64,000 bases of DNA. It comes from Corallococcus silvisoli (GTDB lineage: Bacteria > Myxococcota > Myxococcia > Myxococcales > Myxococcaceae). Positions within the stretch are counted from its first letter, which is position 1. Each line of letters opens with the position of its first letter. The stretch spans positions 1 to 64,000 of the forward strand of contig NZ_JAAAPJ010000016.1 of NCBI RefSeq assembly GCF_009909145.1, read 5' to 3'. The notes beneath the pieces are model-generated. The model had not been told where the DNA came from. It searched no databases and saw only the letters and a program-made list of their open reading frames with translations. The position numbers and the translations under genes were made by a program. This document shows positions 17,017 to 29,800 of the stretch, piece after piece.

Positions 17017-17751
17017 TCAATGCTGGCGCGGCGCGCCTTGAATGCGCGGGGCATCCAGGATGCGGCCTTCGCGCAAGGTGCCCTCCGCGTCACGCGTGAG
17101 GGGCAGGCCCACCGCGGTGACGTCCTCGGGGCGCATGCGGGTGAGCCACCCCAGCCAGGCGCAGACCGCGGCGTCCAGCTGGTCGTGGGTGCAGGGGCCC
17201 GCGTCCACGAAGCGCAGGCCGGCGGCTTCCAGCAGGGCCTTCCTGCGAGCGCGTCCTTCGGGCGTGGCCTTGGCCCCCAACTTCTCCACGGCCCGCGCGC
17301 GCCAGGTGGCGCCGGGGAAGGCCTCGAAGAGGCGCGCCCGTGACAGCACGGGGGTGTCCAGGTCCAGCATGGGCACCCGGTTGAAGGCTCGCAGCGCGGC
17401 GAACAGCAGCACGCTCCCGCGCACGAAGCCGGCGAAGGGGGCTCCGGGCAGGGGCAGCACGTCCGGGGTGCGGCCCGGGGCGCGCAGCCGCCGTTCCGCG
17501 TCGCGCACCCGGGCCCCGGGGGTCGCCAGCGCCTGGGGTCCGTCCACCACCACCACGTCGCCGGGCGCCACGGGGAAGGCCTTCACCAAGGCCTCCGGGT
17601 CCAATCCCTGACGCGCGTCGGCCCGGGGCCAGACGCGCTGGGAGAAGCGCACGCGGCCCTGGGGGTCCAGGATGGCTTCATCCACGGGGCGGGGGGCGCG
17701 GGCGAAGGGGTCGGTCAGGTCCCAGCCCACGAAGCGGGGAGCGTCCGTCAT
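17017..17751 (-). CDS. DUF429 domain protein (predicted nuclease-like fold)
   Basis: 244 residues. The start FVGWDLTDPF, the VVVDGPQAL strand, the FVRGSVLLFAALRAFNRVPMLDLDTP block, the ATPEGRARRKALLEAAG helix, and the HDQLDAAVCAWLGWL helix match the DUF429 family, which has an RNase H-like fold and an acidic site; the biochemical role is unknown. It is divergent from the aldo/keto reductase, with 78 bases between starts. Confidence 0.75.
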   Translation of the reverse strand: MTDAPRFVGWDLTDPFARAPRPVDEAILDPQGRVRFSQRVWPRADARQGLDPEALVKAFPVAPGDVVVVDGPQALATPGARVRDAERRLRAPGRTPDVLPLPGAPFAGFVRGSVLLFAALRAFNRVPMLDLDTPVLSRARLFEAFPGATWRARAVEKLGAKATPEGRARRKALLEAAGLRFVDAGPCTHDQLDAAVCAWLGWLTRMRPEDVTAVGLPLTRDAEGTLREGRILDAPRIQGAPRQH

Positions 17752-17829
17752 CGCGTGCCTTCGTGCGGCGAGCCTTCGCGTGGGCCGTTAAGAGGGGCCG
17801 CCTTCCCCTTCATCCTGGGTGACACGCGC

Positions 17830-18849
17830 ATGCGATACCGTCCGCTGGGCCGCACCGGCCTCTTTGTCTCTGAACTGTGCTTTGGCGCCATGACGTTTGG
17901 TGGCGAGGGTTTCTGGAAGAACATCGGGCAGCAGGGACAGGCGGAGGCCGACAAGCTGGTGGGCCGGTGCCTGGACGCGGGCATCAACTTCTTCGACACG
18001 GCGAATGTGTATTCGAACGGGAAGTCGGAGGAGCTGCTCGGCAAGGCGCTCGCGGCGAAGCGGTCGGAGGTGGTGCTGGCCACCAAGGTGCGCGGTCGCA
18101 TGGGCCCGGGCCAGAACGAGGTGGGCCTGTCGCGCTACCACATCTACGACTCCGTGCACGCCAGCCTCAAGCGCCTGGGCACCGACCACATCGACCTGCT
18201 CCAGATTCACGGCTACGACGTGGCCACGCCGCTGGATGAGACGCTGCGCGCGCTGGATGACCTCGTGCGCGAGGGCAAGGTGCGCTACCTGGGCGCGTCC
18301 AACCTGGCCGCGTGGCAGCTGATGAAGGCGCTGGGCCTGAGCGACAGCCGGCACCTGGCGCGCTTCGAATCGCTCCAGGCCTACTACTCCATCGCCGGCC
18401 GCGATTTGGAGCGCGAGCTGGTGCCGTTGATGAAGGACCAGCAGGTGGGCTTGATGGTGTGGAGTCCGCTCGCGGGAGGCCTGCTGTCCGGCAAGTACCG
18501 CCGTGACTCGCAGGGCCCCGAGGGCTCGCGCCGCGCCGCCTTCGACTTCCCGCCCGTGGACCGCGAGCGCGCATACAACGCCATCGACGCGATGGACGCC
18601 GTGGCGAAGGAGACGGGCGCCACCGTGGCCCGCGTGGCGCTCGCGTGGCTGCTGCACCAGCCGCACGTCACCACCGTCATCCTCGGCGCGAAGACGGAGG
18701 CCCAGCTGGAGGACAACCTGGCGGCGTCCGAGCTGCGCCTCGCCCCGGAGCAGCTGGCGAAGCTGGACGCCGTCTCCCAGCTGCCTCCGGAGTACCCGGG
18801 CTGGATGGTCGAGCGGCAGAACGTGGACCGCCTGCCGCCGCCCCGTTGA
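17830..18849 (+). CDS. Aldo/keto reductase
   Basis: 339 residues starting MRYRPLGRTGLFVSELCFG, the classical opening. The catalytic tetrad is complete: Asp56, Tyr61, Lys86 and His127 (FFDTANVYSNG, ATKVRG, LLQIHGYD). The NADPH-binding end VILGAKTEAQLEDNL is present. It belongs to the potassium-channel beta/YajO-like general reductases and would reduce aldehydes or ketones in the cytoplasm. The ATG at 17830 is chosen because homology begins exactly there. No operon partner downstream. Confidence 0.92.
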   Translation: MRYRPLGRTGLFVSELCFGAMTFGGEGFWKNIGQQGQAEADKLVGRCLDAGINFFDTANVYSNGKSEELLGKALAAKRSEVVLATKVRGRMGPGQNEVGLSRYHIYDSVHASLKRLGTDHIDLLQIHGYDVATPLDETLRALDDLVREGKVRYLGASNLAAWQLMKALGLSDSRHLARFESLQAYYSIAGRDLERELVPLMKDQQVGLMVWSPLAGGLLSGKYRRDSQGPEGSRRAAFDFPPVDRERAYNAIDAMDAVAKETGATVARVALAWLLHQPHVTTVILGAKTEAQLEDNLAASELRLAPEQLAKLDAVSQLPPEYPGWMVERQNVDRLPPPR

Positions 18850-19272
18850 ACCCATTGCCCCGAACTCCCCCTCGTACGGATTTTTTCAACATCGCTGAAT
18901 GAATCCGACCTGCTGCGTCCATCGACGCACCGTGCAATCGCGGCGGGTCTGCTTCCACTGCCGGTCCGGGATGGCGGTCAGCGACTGACGCAGGGGGCCT
19001 CGGCGGGTGCGGTGAAAGACACGGAGGGTGTTTGGGATTGGGGCGGACTCCCGATATCTTGGGGACTGCGAAGCGCTCGGCGAACCCGGGCGTGTTCCAT
19101 GGGGTCCACGTGCCCGCCCGACCGTGTTGTCCGTGCGGTGGGTGTCCACGTGGAAGGAGGACGGTCGCCCGGATGACCTTGGAGGTCCGGTGTGCGGCGT
19201 CTCCGTTGCCTCGTGGGGGGCCTGTCCGGGCCCCGGGAACTCCCCGGGGCCCGGGTAACCTTTCCTCCGGAG
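18850..19272. other. Convergent intergenic region
   Basis: 423 bases between the stops of the aldo/keto reductase and the GIN-domain gene. Several short open frames exist but none has a ribosome site or protein-like composition. The only clear structure is the strong hairpin at 19226-19254; a T-run at ~18883-18888 has no stem before it. Confidence 0.6.
19226..19254. terminator. Bidirectional terminator-like hairpin
   Basis: A perfect 12-base stem (CCGGGCCCCGGG / CCCGGGGCCCGG) around a 5-base loop, all G-C pairs, located between two convergent genes. There is no proper U-tract on either side, so it may be a pause/decay barrier rather than a textbook intrinsic terminator. Confidence 0.6.
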
Positions 19273-20004
19273 TCAGTTCGACGCGTCGACGCGGGACCCG
19301 CCGCTGACGTCGACGCGGGAGTTCTGGGGCCGCTTGGAGAGGCGGACGACGCTGCCGCCGGAGGCATCGCCAGAGATGCTGGAGGGGGCATCGGCCTCCA
19401 CGATGGCGCCGCCGCTGGCCTCCACCCGCATGTCGGACACGCCCTGGAGCTGTCGGGCGTGCAGCTGCGAGCCGCCGCTGACCTCCGCTTCCAGCTTCTG
19501 CGCGCGGCCGGTCAGGGTGACTTCGGAGCCGCCGCTGGCCTCGGCCTCCACCTTCTTCGCGTCCACGCCGCGCACGTTGAGGACGGCGCCGCCGCTGGCC
19601 TCGGCTTCGAAGTCGTCGGACGCGGTGGCCTCCGCGTTCATGTGGCCGCCGCCGCTGACCTCCAGGCGGTCGATGGTGGGCGAGGACACGATGAGCTTCA
19701 CGCGGCCGTTCAGCCCGCCCCAGAAGCCCTTGCGGTCCACCCGGGTCGTGAGGATGCCGTTGTCCACCACCAGGCGGATGCGGGAGAGGGCCTCCGAGGA
19801 GCCTTCCAGGCGGACGGACTTGGGACCCACCTTCACCTCCGCGTGCATGCCGTGGCCCACGGAGACGCCGTGGAAGTCCTCCACCTGGCGCGTCTCTCCC
19901 GCTTCCTCGCGGGAGGAGGGCCTGGTGGCGTCCTGCGCGTGGGCGGTGCAGGCGGTGGCGGAGAGGCAGCAGGCGGCGAGCAGGGACAGCGAGGTGATCC
20001 TCAT
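19273..20004 (-). CDS. Exported head-GIN/DUF2807 domain protein
   Basis: 243 residues. The signal sequence carries a possible lipobox (SATAC, Cys19) or a Sec site after AHAQ. The mature part is a right-handed beta-solenoid-like DUF2807 domain with a regular EASGG/EVSGG motif every ~20 residues (at least seven copies) and a start of the domain at VEDFHGVSVGHGMHAEV. Such GIN-domain proteins are surface or periplasmic adhesin-like proteins of unknown ligand. GGAG precedes the ATG at 20004. Confidence 0.82.
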   Translation of the reverse strand: MRITSLSLLAACCLSATACTAHAQDATRPSSREEAGETRQVEDFHGVSVGHGMHAEVKVGPKSVRLEGSSEALSRIRLVVDNGILTTRVDRKGFWGGLNGRVKLIVSSPTIDRLEVSGGGHMNAEATASDDFEAEASGGAVLNVRGVDAKKVEAEASGGSEVTLTGRAQKLEAEVSGGSQLHARQLQGVSDMRVEASGGAIVEADAPSSISGDASGGSVVRLSKRPQNSRVDVSGGSRVDASN

Positions 20005-20071
20005 GGTCGGCTCCGGGCGTGGCGCGAGGACGTAGGGCACGGCCTCCGCGGAATGCCTTGGGTACGCGTGA

Positions 20072-20097
20072 CCCCCGCGCGTGATTGCGCGTGGGGG
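20072..20097 (-). terminator. Terminator-like hairpin downstream of the repeat-rich kinase gene
   Basis: A 10-base stem with one G-U pair (CCCCCGCGCG / CGCGTGGGGG) and a 6-base loop, 22 bases beyond the kinase stop on the minus strand. No U-tract follows. Confidence 0.5.
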
Positions 20098-20119
20098 ACG
20101 GGAGCCGCGCGGGCGCCGG

Positions 20120-23500
<3,381 letters not shown>

Positions 23501-23706
23501 CGTAAGGGGTCCGACTCTACACCGGCGCGGGGACCGACGCGAAAGGCCCGGACCACGGTTTCTGGCCAGATGCCAGGGTTTACGAGGATGAGGCCTTCGT
23601 CCGGGCGGAGACAGGTTTCCGCCGGAACGCGCGTGGATTGTCCGGCACCGGAGAGGAGGCCCCGGGAGGGCCGGACGGCGGTGGGGGGCTCGGTACTGTG
23701 CGCGCC

Positions 23707-24759
23707 ATGGAGACGCGGATGGGCCAGATGGGGCGGTGGGGACGGTGTGTGGGCGCGCTGCTGGGGGTGGTGTTGGCGTGGGGGGAGGCCCGGGCGGAGG
23801 GGTTGCAGGTGGAGTACGACCTGCAGACGCCGCTGTTCCTGGACCGGACGTACCTGTTCGTGTCGCCCAACCGCATCCACCGGCTGGGGGACCCGGAGTC
23901 GCCGGCGCCGCTGCTCTTCGAGGGGCAGTTCGCGCCGAACCTCTTCCTGCCGCAGCTGCGCCTGGGTGATTTCAAGGAGGACGGGCGGGAGACGCTGTTC
24001 TCGCTGGTGTTCACGCCGCTCATCCGGCTGCGGGTGCTGAACACGAACAGCAGCCCCGTCATCCCGCCGTCGTACATCCCCAAGCTGACGCTCCAGGCGG
24101 CGCACCTGCGCCTGCTGCGGGGGCCGGACAAGGACAGTCAGCCCCGAGCGGTGGCGGTGGGGTTGAACGCCATCCTCGGGCACTACTCCAACGGGGCGCA
24201 GGGGTGCTTCTTCGCGGACCAGACGGGGACGGACCCGGACTGCACGCCCGCGGAGGGGAGCCTGCCGTTGAACGAGGTGTCAGGGAGCTTCTCCACGAAC
24301 TTCCTGCGCTTCGAGCTGCATGGTCGGCTGGGGTTCGGGGTGGATCCGCAGCGGGTGAGCGCGTGGATCCTGGGGGCGAACGGCTTCTACGAGCTGAACT
24401 CGTCGATAGGGCCCGGAGGGATGAGCCATGCCCAGCGCGAGGTGTACGGGGCCGGCCACTGGGGGTTGGGGCTGGTGGGGGAGCGCGCGCTGAACGGGAC
24501 GCGCTTCCGGCTGGAGGGGACGTTTTCGAAGCCGTTCGGGGAGACGCCGTTCCAGCGGCCCACCTTCAGCCTGGAGGCGGCGGTGAATCCCTGGTGGAGC
24601 GCGGGTTTTGGCCTCTTCGCGCGGTACATCCACGGGCAGGACTACTACAACATCCTCTTCCTGGAGCGGATCAGCTTCTGGCAGTTCGGTCTGGTCTTCG
24701 AATTGAATCCGGGCGCGCGGCTGAAGACAGACAGCGACCAGCCTCCTGGCTTCTGGTGA
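23707..24759 (+). CDS. Outer-membrane beta-barrel protein with HxSNG motif
   Basis: 350 residues. A signal peptide (cleavage around ARA-EG, residue 30) is followed by alternating amphipathic strands and a C-terminal aromatic end, as in outer-membrane barrels. At residues 159-163 it has HYSNG, and a later S-x-N-x-x-R segment (STNFLRFEL); the same kind of His-x-Ser-Asn motif forms the active site of outer-membrane phospholipase A and of lipid A deacylase PagL. It could therefore be a lipid-acting barrel enzyme, but overall similarity cannot be judged here. Divergent from the kinase; followed 34 bases later by the RNB exonuclease. Confidence 0.65.
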   Translation: METRMGQMGRWGRCVGALLGVVLAWGEARAEGLQVEYDLQTPLFLDRTYLFVSPNRIHRLGDPESPAPLLFEGQFAPNLFLPQLRLGDFKEDGRETLFSLVFTPLIRLRVLNTNSSPVIPPSYIPKLTLQAAHLRLLRGPDKDSQPRAVAVGLNAILGHYSNGAQGCFFADQTGTDPDCTPAEGSLPLNEVSGSFSTNFLRFELHGRLGFGVDPQRVSAWILGANGFYELNSSIGPGGMSHAQREVYGAGHWGLGLVGERALNGTRFRLEGTFSKPFGETPFQRPTFSLEAAVNPWWSAGFGLFARYIHGQDYYNILFLERISFWQFGLVFELNPGARLKTDSDQPPGFW

Positions 24760-24793
24760 CGTTCGTCGCGCCGTGGGCTACGACGGCGCGCAC

Positions 24794-26689
24794 ATGGACA
24801 CCTCCACCTCTCCGCGCACCGTCACCGGCCGCGTCGACGTACATCCCCGGGGTTTCGGCTTCCTCACCGTGCAGAAGCCCGGGACTCCGGAGGTGCTGTC
24901 CGCCTTCATTCCGCCGCCGGACCTCAACCCCCTCTTCGCGGGGGACATCGTCTCCGCCACGGTGACGGCGTCCGGCGAGGGCCGCTGGACCGCCTCGGGC
25001 CTGTCGCTGGTGGAGCGCACCCGCACCGCGGTCTACGGCGAGGTCGTGTCGCGCAAGGGCGCCTTCTTCCTGCGCATCGACAAGGAGGTCTCCAACACCG
25101 AATGGCCCCTGGACCCGGGCACCACTCCCGTCCAACCCAACGACGCCGTCGTCGCCCGCATCGCGGCCGGCAAGGTCGTGCTGCTCTACCGCCTGGAGCC
25201 CGGCGCGGACCGCTCGCTGGAGCGAGTCATCGCCCGCCATGGCCTCCACCGGGACTTCCCGCCGGAGGTCGTCGAGGAGGCCCGCCGCGCGAAGGAGACG
25301 CCCCACGCGCTCAAGGGGGCCCGGCGCGACCTGCGCTCCATCCCCACCGTCACCGTGGATGCGCCCTCCACGCGAGACATCGACGACGCCATCTCCGTGC
25401 TGCCCGCGGGGCCGGACGGCGCCCTGCGCCTGCTGGTGTCCATCGCGGACGTGAGCGAGTCCGTGAAGGAGGGCACCCCGCTGGACCTGGAGGCCCGCGA
25501 CCGGGCGACCAGCGTCTATCTGGCCGGCCGCGTGCTGCCCATGTTGCCGGAGGAGCTGTCCGCGCACTGGTTGAGCCTGGTGCCGAACGAGGAGCGGAAC
25601 TGTCTCACGGTGGAGCTGCGCATCGACCCGGATGGCCGCGTCACCGCCGCGGATGTCTATGAGAGCCTCATCCGTTCCTGGGCGCGGCTGAACTACGACG
25701 AGGTCGCGGACTTCCTCGACGACAACACCGTGTCCCCCGCCATGGAGCCCGTGCGCGAGGCCATGCCCTGGTTCCGGCTGGCGTCGGCGCGGCTCGCCGT
25801 GTCCCGTGCGGCCCGGGGCGGCATGGCCATGTCCCGAGACGAGGCGCGCTTCACCTTCGACACCGCGGGCGCCGTGTCGGGTCTGGCCGGGGAGAAGGAC
25901 ACCTCCGCGCACGGGATGATCGAGCGCTTCATGGTCGCCGCCAACGAGGCCATCGCCACGTGGCTGATGACCCGGGGAGTGCCCACCGTGTATCGCGTGC
26001 ACGAGCAGCCCGACCCGCAGCGGGTGTCGGACGTGAACGCGTTCGCGCTGCACTCGGGGTTCGCCGCGGGCTTCGGCGCGCAGCTGACGCCGCTGGCCCT
26101 GGCCGCGTTCGACCGGCAGATCTCCGGCGCGAAGGCGGAGGCCGCGCTGCGCTCCGTGCTGCGCCGGTCGCTGGGTCCGTCCCGCTACACGGTGAAGCCG
26201 GGGCCGCACTTCGGGTTGGCCGCGCCGCTGTATCTGCACTTCACGTCGCCCATCCGCCGGTACGCGGACCTCGCGGTGCACCGGCTCATCAAGGCGTACC
26301 TGGGCGGCCTGCGCGACTTCGTGCATGAGGACCCGGAGATTGAAAAGCTGTCCCAGCACATCAACGTGCGCGCCCGCTCCGCCAACCGCGCGGAGGTGGA
26401 CCGCCACCACGAGCTGGAAGCGCGCTTCATGTCCACGCGCATCGGGCAGCAGTTCCCCGCGCGCATCGTGCGGGTGAAGCCCTTCGGCCTCGTGGCGCAA
26501 CTGGATGGCATGTGGGTGGAGGGCATGGTGCCGGCGGAGGGACTCGCCGGAGGCCCCTACCGTCCGGACGCGCGCGAGCTGTCCATGGTGGGCCGCACGC
26601 GGACCTTCACCGTGGGCATGCCGGTGACGGTGAAGGTCGTCTCCACCGACGAACAGCTGGGCCGGGTGGAGTTCGCCCTGGTGGAGTAG
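24794..26689 (+). CDS. RNB-domain 3'-5' exoribonuclease (RNase R/II type)
   Basis: 631 residues. An N-terminal cold-shock-type OB region (VHPRGFGFLTV), then the RNB catalytic core with Asp-rich site DAPSTRDIDDAIS (Asp189, 195, 197, 198), LSLVPNEERN, HFTSPIRRYADLAVHRL and a C-terminal S1-like domain (GQQFPARIVRVKPFGLVAQLDGMWVEGMV). It degrades structured or single-stranded RNA from the 3' end. It is shorter than E. coli RNase R and lacks the basic tail. The ATG at 24794 is where similarity begins. Confidence 0.9.
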   Translation: MDTSTSPRTVTGRVDVHPRGFGFLTVQKPGTPEVLSAFIPPPDLNPLFAGDIVSATVTASGEGRWTASGLSLVERTRTAVYGEVVSRKGAFFLRIDKEVSNTEWPLDPGTTPVQPNDAVVARIAAGKVVLLYRLEPGADRSLERVIARHGLHRDFPPEVVEEARRAKETPHALKGARRDLRSIPTVTVDAPSTRDIDDAISVLPAGPDGALRLLVSIADVSESVKEGTPLDLEARDRATSVYLAGRVLPMLPEELSAHWLSLVPNEERNCLTVELRIDPDGRVTAADVYESLIRSWARLNYDEVADFLDDNTVSPAMEPVREAMPWFRLASARLAVSRAARGGMAMSRDEARFTFDTAGAVSGLAGEKDTSAHGMIERFMVAANEAIATWLMTRGVPTVYRVHEQPDPQRVSDVNAFALHSGFAAGFGAQLTPLALAAFDRQISGAKAEAALRSVLRRSLGPSRYTVKPGPHFGLAAPLYLHFTSPIRRYADLAVHRLIKAYLGGLRDFVHEDPEIEKLSQHINVRARSANRAEVDRHHELEARFMSTRIGQQFPARIVRVKPFGLVAQLDGMWVEGMVPAEGLAGGPYRPDARELSMVGRTRTFTVGMPVTVKVVSTDEQLGRVEFALVE

Positions 26690-26883
26690 CGCCACACCCC
26701 CGGCCACTCCATGGCACCGGTCCGGATGATTCGGTGAACCAGCCGCGCGGACTCGTCTCGTATCCAGTCCGCGAGCGCACCGGTCCCCGTCATCCGGCTT
26801 CGAACGCGAGCACATCCTGACTCGACGGTCAGCATCGCCCATGCGCGGAACGCGCAGGGCATCGCCATGGAATCGAAGGCCTA

Positions 26884-29800
26884 ATGAAAAGACGAATCTC
26901 AGCATTATGGGGGCTGGGGGTTTCCCTGCTCATGGTCGCCTGCGGGCAACCTTCCGAGGAGGAAGCCACCCAGGAGAAGTGGGCCACGGCCGAAGAGGCC
27001 CTGAACGGTTCCAGTTGCCGGCCCACGGTGGCGCCGGAAACCCTGCCAGGGGCTCCCACGGGGCTGGATCTGGTCTGTCAGGGGCCCTGGGAGTACCGCA
27101 GGGAGTGCTTCAAGCTGAGCAACACGTCGGCATGCCCCCAGATTGGCTATGAGACCAAGCCCTGCATGGTGGACGCCACCTGCAGCCACTCCACCCGGAG
27201 CACCGTCACCTATACGGACATCAAGGCGGCCGGAAAGAACATCTACATACAGTACTGCGACTACTCAGAGAAGCCCCCCTGCGAGAACACCAACACGAGC
27301 GATTACACGTATACGTGTCAGGCCCGGGCCGCGCAGCTGCTGTTGAACCTGGAAGCCGACGGGAAGAGGGACCCCAAGTTCCCCCTGGCCATCGTGTCTG
27401 CCTATTCGACGGGAAACCGTGTGCTCGGCAGCCCTGAGACGCTCAATAGCGGCGGGACCGGATGGAGCCAGACCGTCACCACGACCCCGTGGACGGAAGG
27501 CTGCTCCATCACCGTCAGCAACGTGGCGTCCTCTTGGACGACCAGCCCGCACCCCGAGTGCGGTCAGGTCCCCTCCACCTGTCCTGACCCCTCGCGGCCC
27601 AAGTATGACTATTGCCGTGCGCCCACGCATGGCACCGAAGCCGATCCGGCGACGTGCGACGGATTGTCGGGCGGAGGCCTGTACTACTCTGTCGGAGGCC
27701 TGTCGCAGAACGCGCTGAAGAGCACCGCTGACGCCCAGGCTGACATCCGCACGGGCTTCCCCAACCGCCCGCGCTGCATGACGGCGGACGATACGCCCTA
27801 TGCGTCCGTGGAGACCAAGTACACCCGGCTGGCGACCCAGCTGGACGCGGTCGCTCCGGCGGCGGTGGATGGCCCGCTGCTGAAGTTCAAGCTCGTCAAC
27901 GCGCTCAAGCTGCTGTTCGAACTGCACGCGGACAACCCGGCCTTCGACTCGAACGTGCAGGCGGGTGGGTACGCCACGCGCCGCGCGCGGGTCCAGGCCC
28001 TCTACACGGCCTATCCGGAGATCAACCACTTCTTCCGGGTGGACCCGACGGTGGACTTCACCTGGAACCTGGATGCCCCGGCCCCCTTCATGTCGCCGGA
28101 CACCTTCTCCGTGCGCTGGACGGGCTTCGTGGAGGCGCCCCAGACGGGCACGTATGCCTTCCACGTGAAGTGGGATGACAGCGTCCGCCTGTGGGTGGAC
28201 GGCCAGCTCCTGCTGGAGCGCCCCACCTACCTGGGCGAGGTCTGGCACCAGGTCAGCGTCCCGCTCACCGCGGGCCGCCATGCCCTGAAGCTGGAGCACA
28301 GCGAGGGTGGCTGGGCCGCGGGCATCCGGCTGCACTGGCAGCCCCCGGGCGCCCCGAGCGTCACGCCCATCCCCACGAACCGGCTCTTCACGCCGGATCA
28401 GGCCAGCAACGGCCTGCTGGGGGAGTACTTCGACAACGAGGACTTCACGTCCGACACCTGCTCCACGGGCCTGCCCGCGCCGTCGGCCAGCTTCACCGCC
28501 TCCCAGGAGGTGATTGGCACGCTGGCCCTCTGCCAGCGGATGCTGGACAGCCACGTCTCCAGCACCGCGGCCAGCACCCTCCTGGACACATGCACGGCGG
28601 CCGCGACGGGCATCGAACAGCTCGCGTCCTCCGGCTACGACACCCAGGCGTACTGGCCCGTCTACGACAGCATCACCTCGCAGCTGCTCATCAAGGGGCT
28701 GCCGGGCATGACGACGACGCTGGGCAGCGAGAACCGCATCGCGGAGCTGCGCGCGAAGCTCATCGCCATCCAGCGGTGGTACGGCGCGTCCCGCGCCCAC
28801 CTGTCGCCCACGGCCGCGCCGTCGCCAGCGCTCATGGCCCAGACGAGCCAGGTGATGCAGGCCTTCTGGAAGGGCGCCTGGCTGAAGGATGAGCTGGGGC
28901 TCACCGCCACCAATGACACGCAGGCGGAGACGGTCCGGGCCAAGGTCCTGTCCGACGGCTTCGTGGCGGACCGCCAGGTCCTGCTCGCGGCCTTCGGTGA
29001 GGCGGGCACGCCGCCGCTCACCGGAGCGCCGCTGCTCTACCTGCTGGATGACTCGCTGCGTGGGCTGAACGAGCGGATGCTGGACGTGAGCCGCCTGCAC
29101 GACATGGGCTGCCGCTTCGTGTCCTGCTCCACCCGGTCCACCGTCACGAGCCAGCTCTGGAACGTGCTGGCGAACCTGAATGATGCGTCCGCGTTGCAGA
29201 CGAAGGTCACCGCGGCGGCCAATGTGTCGGCGGACTGGAAGCGGGTCTTCAACCGGATGGTCTCCGGCCACGCCGCCCTCCGCTCCGCGGTGGAGGACGC
29301 GCTGGGGTTGCCGGCGGGAACCTACGTCGCCAACGACCTGTTCGACCGGCCGGTGTCCGGTTCCGCCATGTCCCTGACAGCGATGCTGCGCGAGGCCCAG
29401 GCCCGCGCCACCGGCTACGCGGTCAATGGCCTCTTCACCTCCGAGAACGAGCAGACCCTCAAGGTGGGGCTGGACGCGCAGAAGCAGGCGGCCATCCTCG
29501 CCCAGCTCAACAAGATCATCGGCGAGCTGGACGGCGACCTCACCGCCTACAACGCCAATCGCAAGACGCTGGTGCTGGAGCTGCTTGCCCAGCTGCAGAA
29601 CCAGGGCAACCTGGCCAATCTGGACAACAGGAGCCTCCTCCTGGATGCGCAGCTGAAGTCGCTGAACAAGGACTTCAATGGACTGCGCGTGAGCCAGGCC
29701 GTGGAGGAGGCCCGCCTGGGTGACTTCATGGATGGCTTCGAGGCCCTGTACCCGGCCATCGCGGAGCAGGGCCAGGTCATGCTGAAGACCGAATCCTCCC

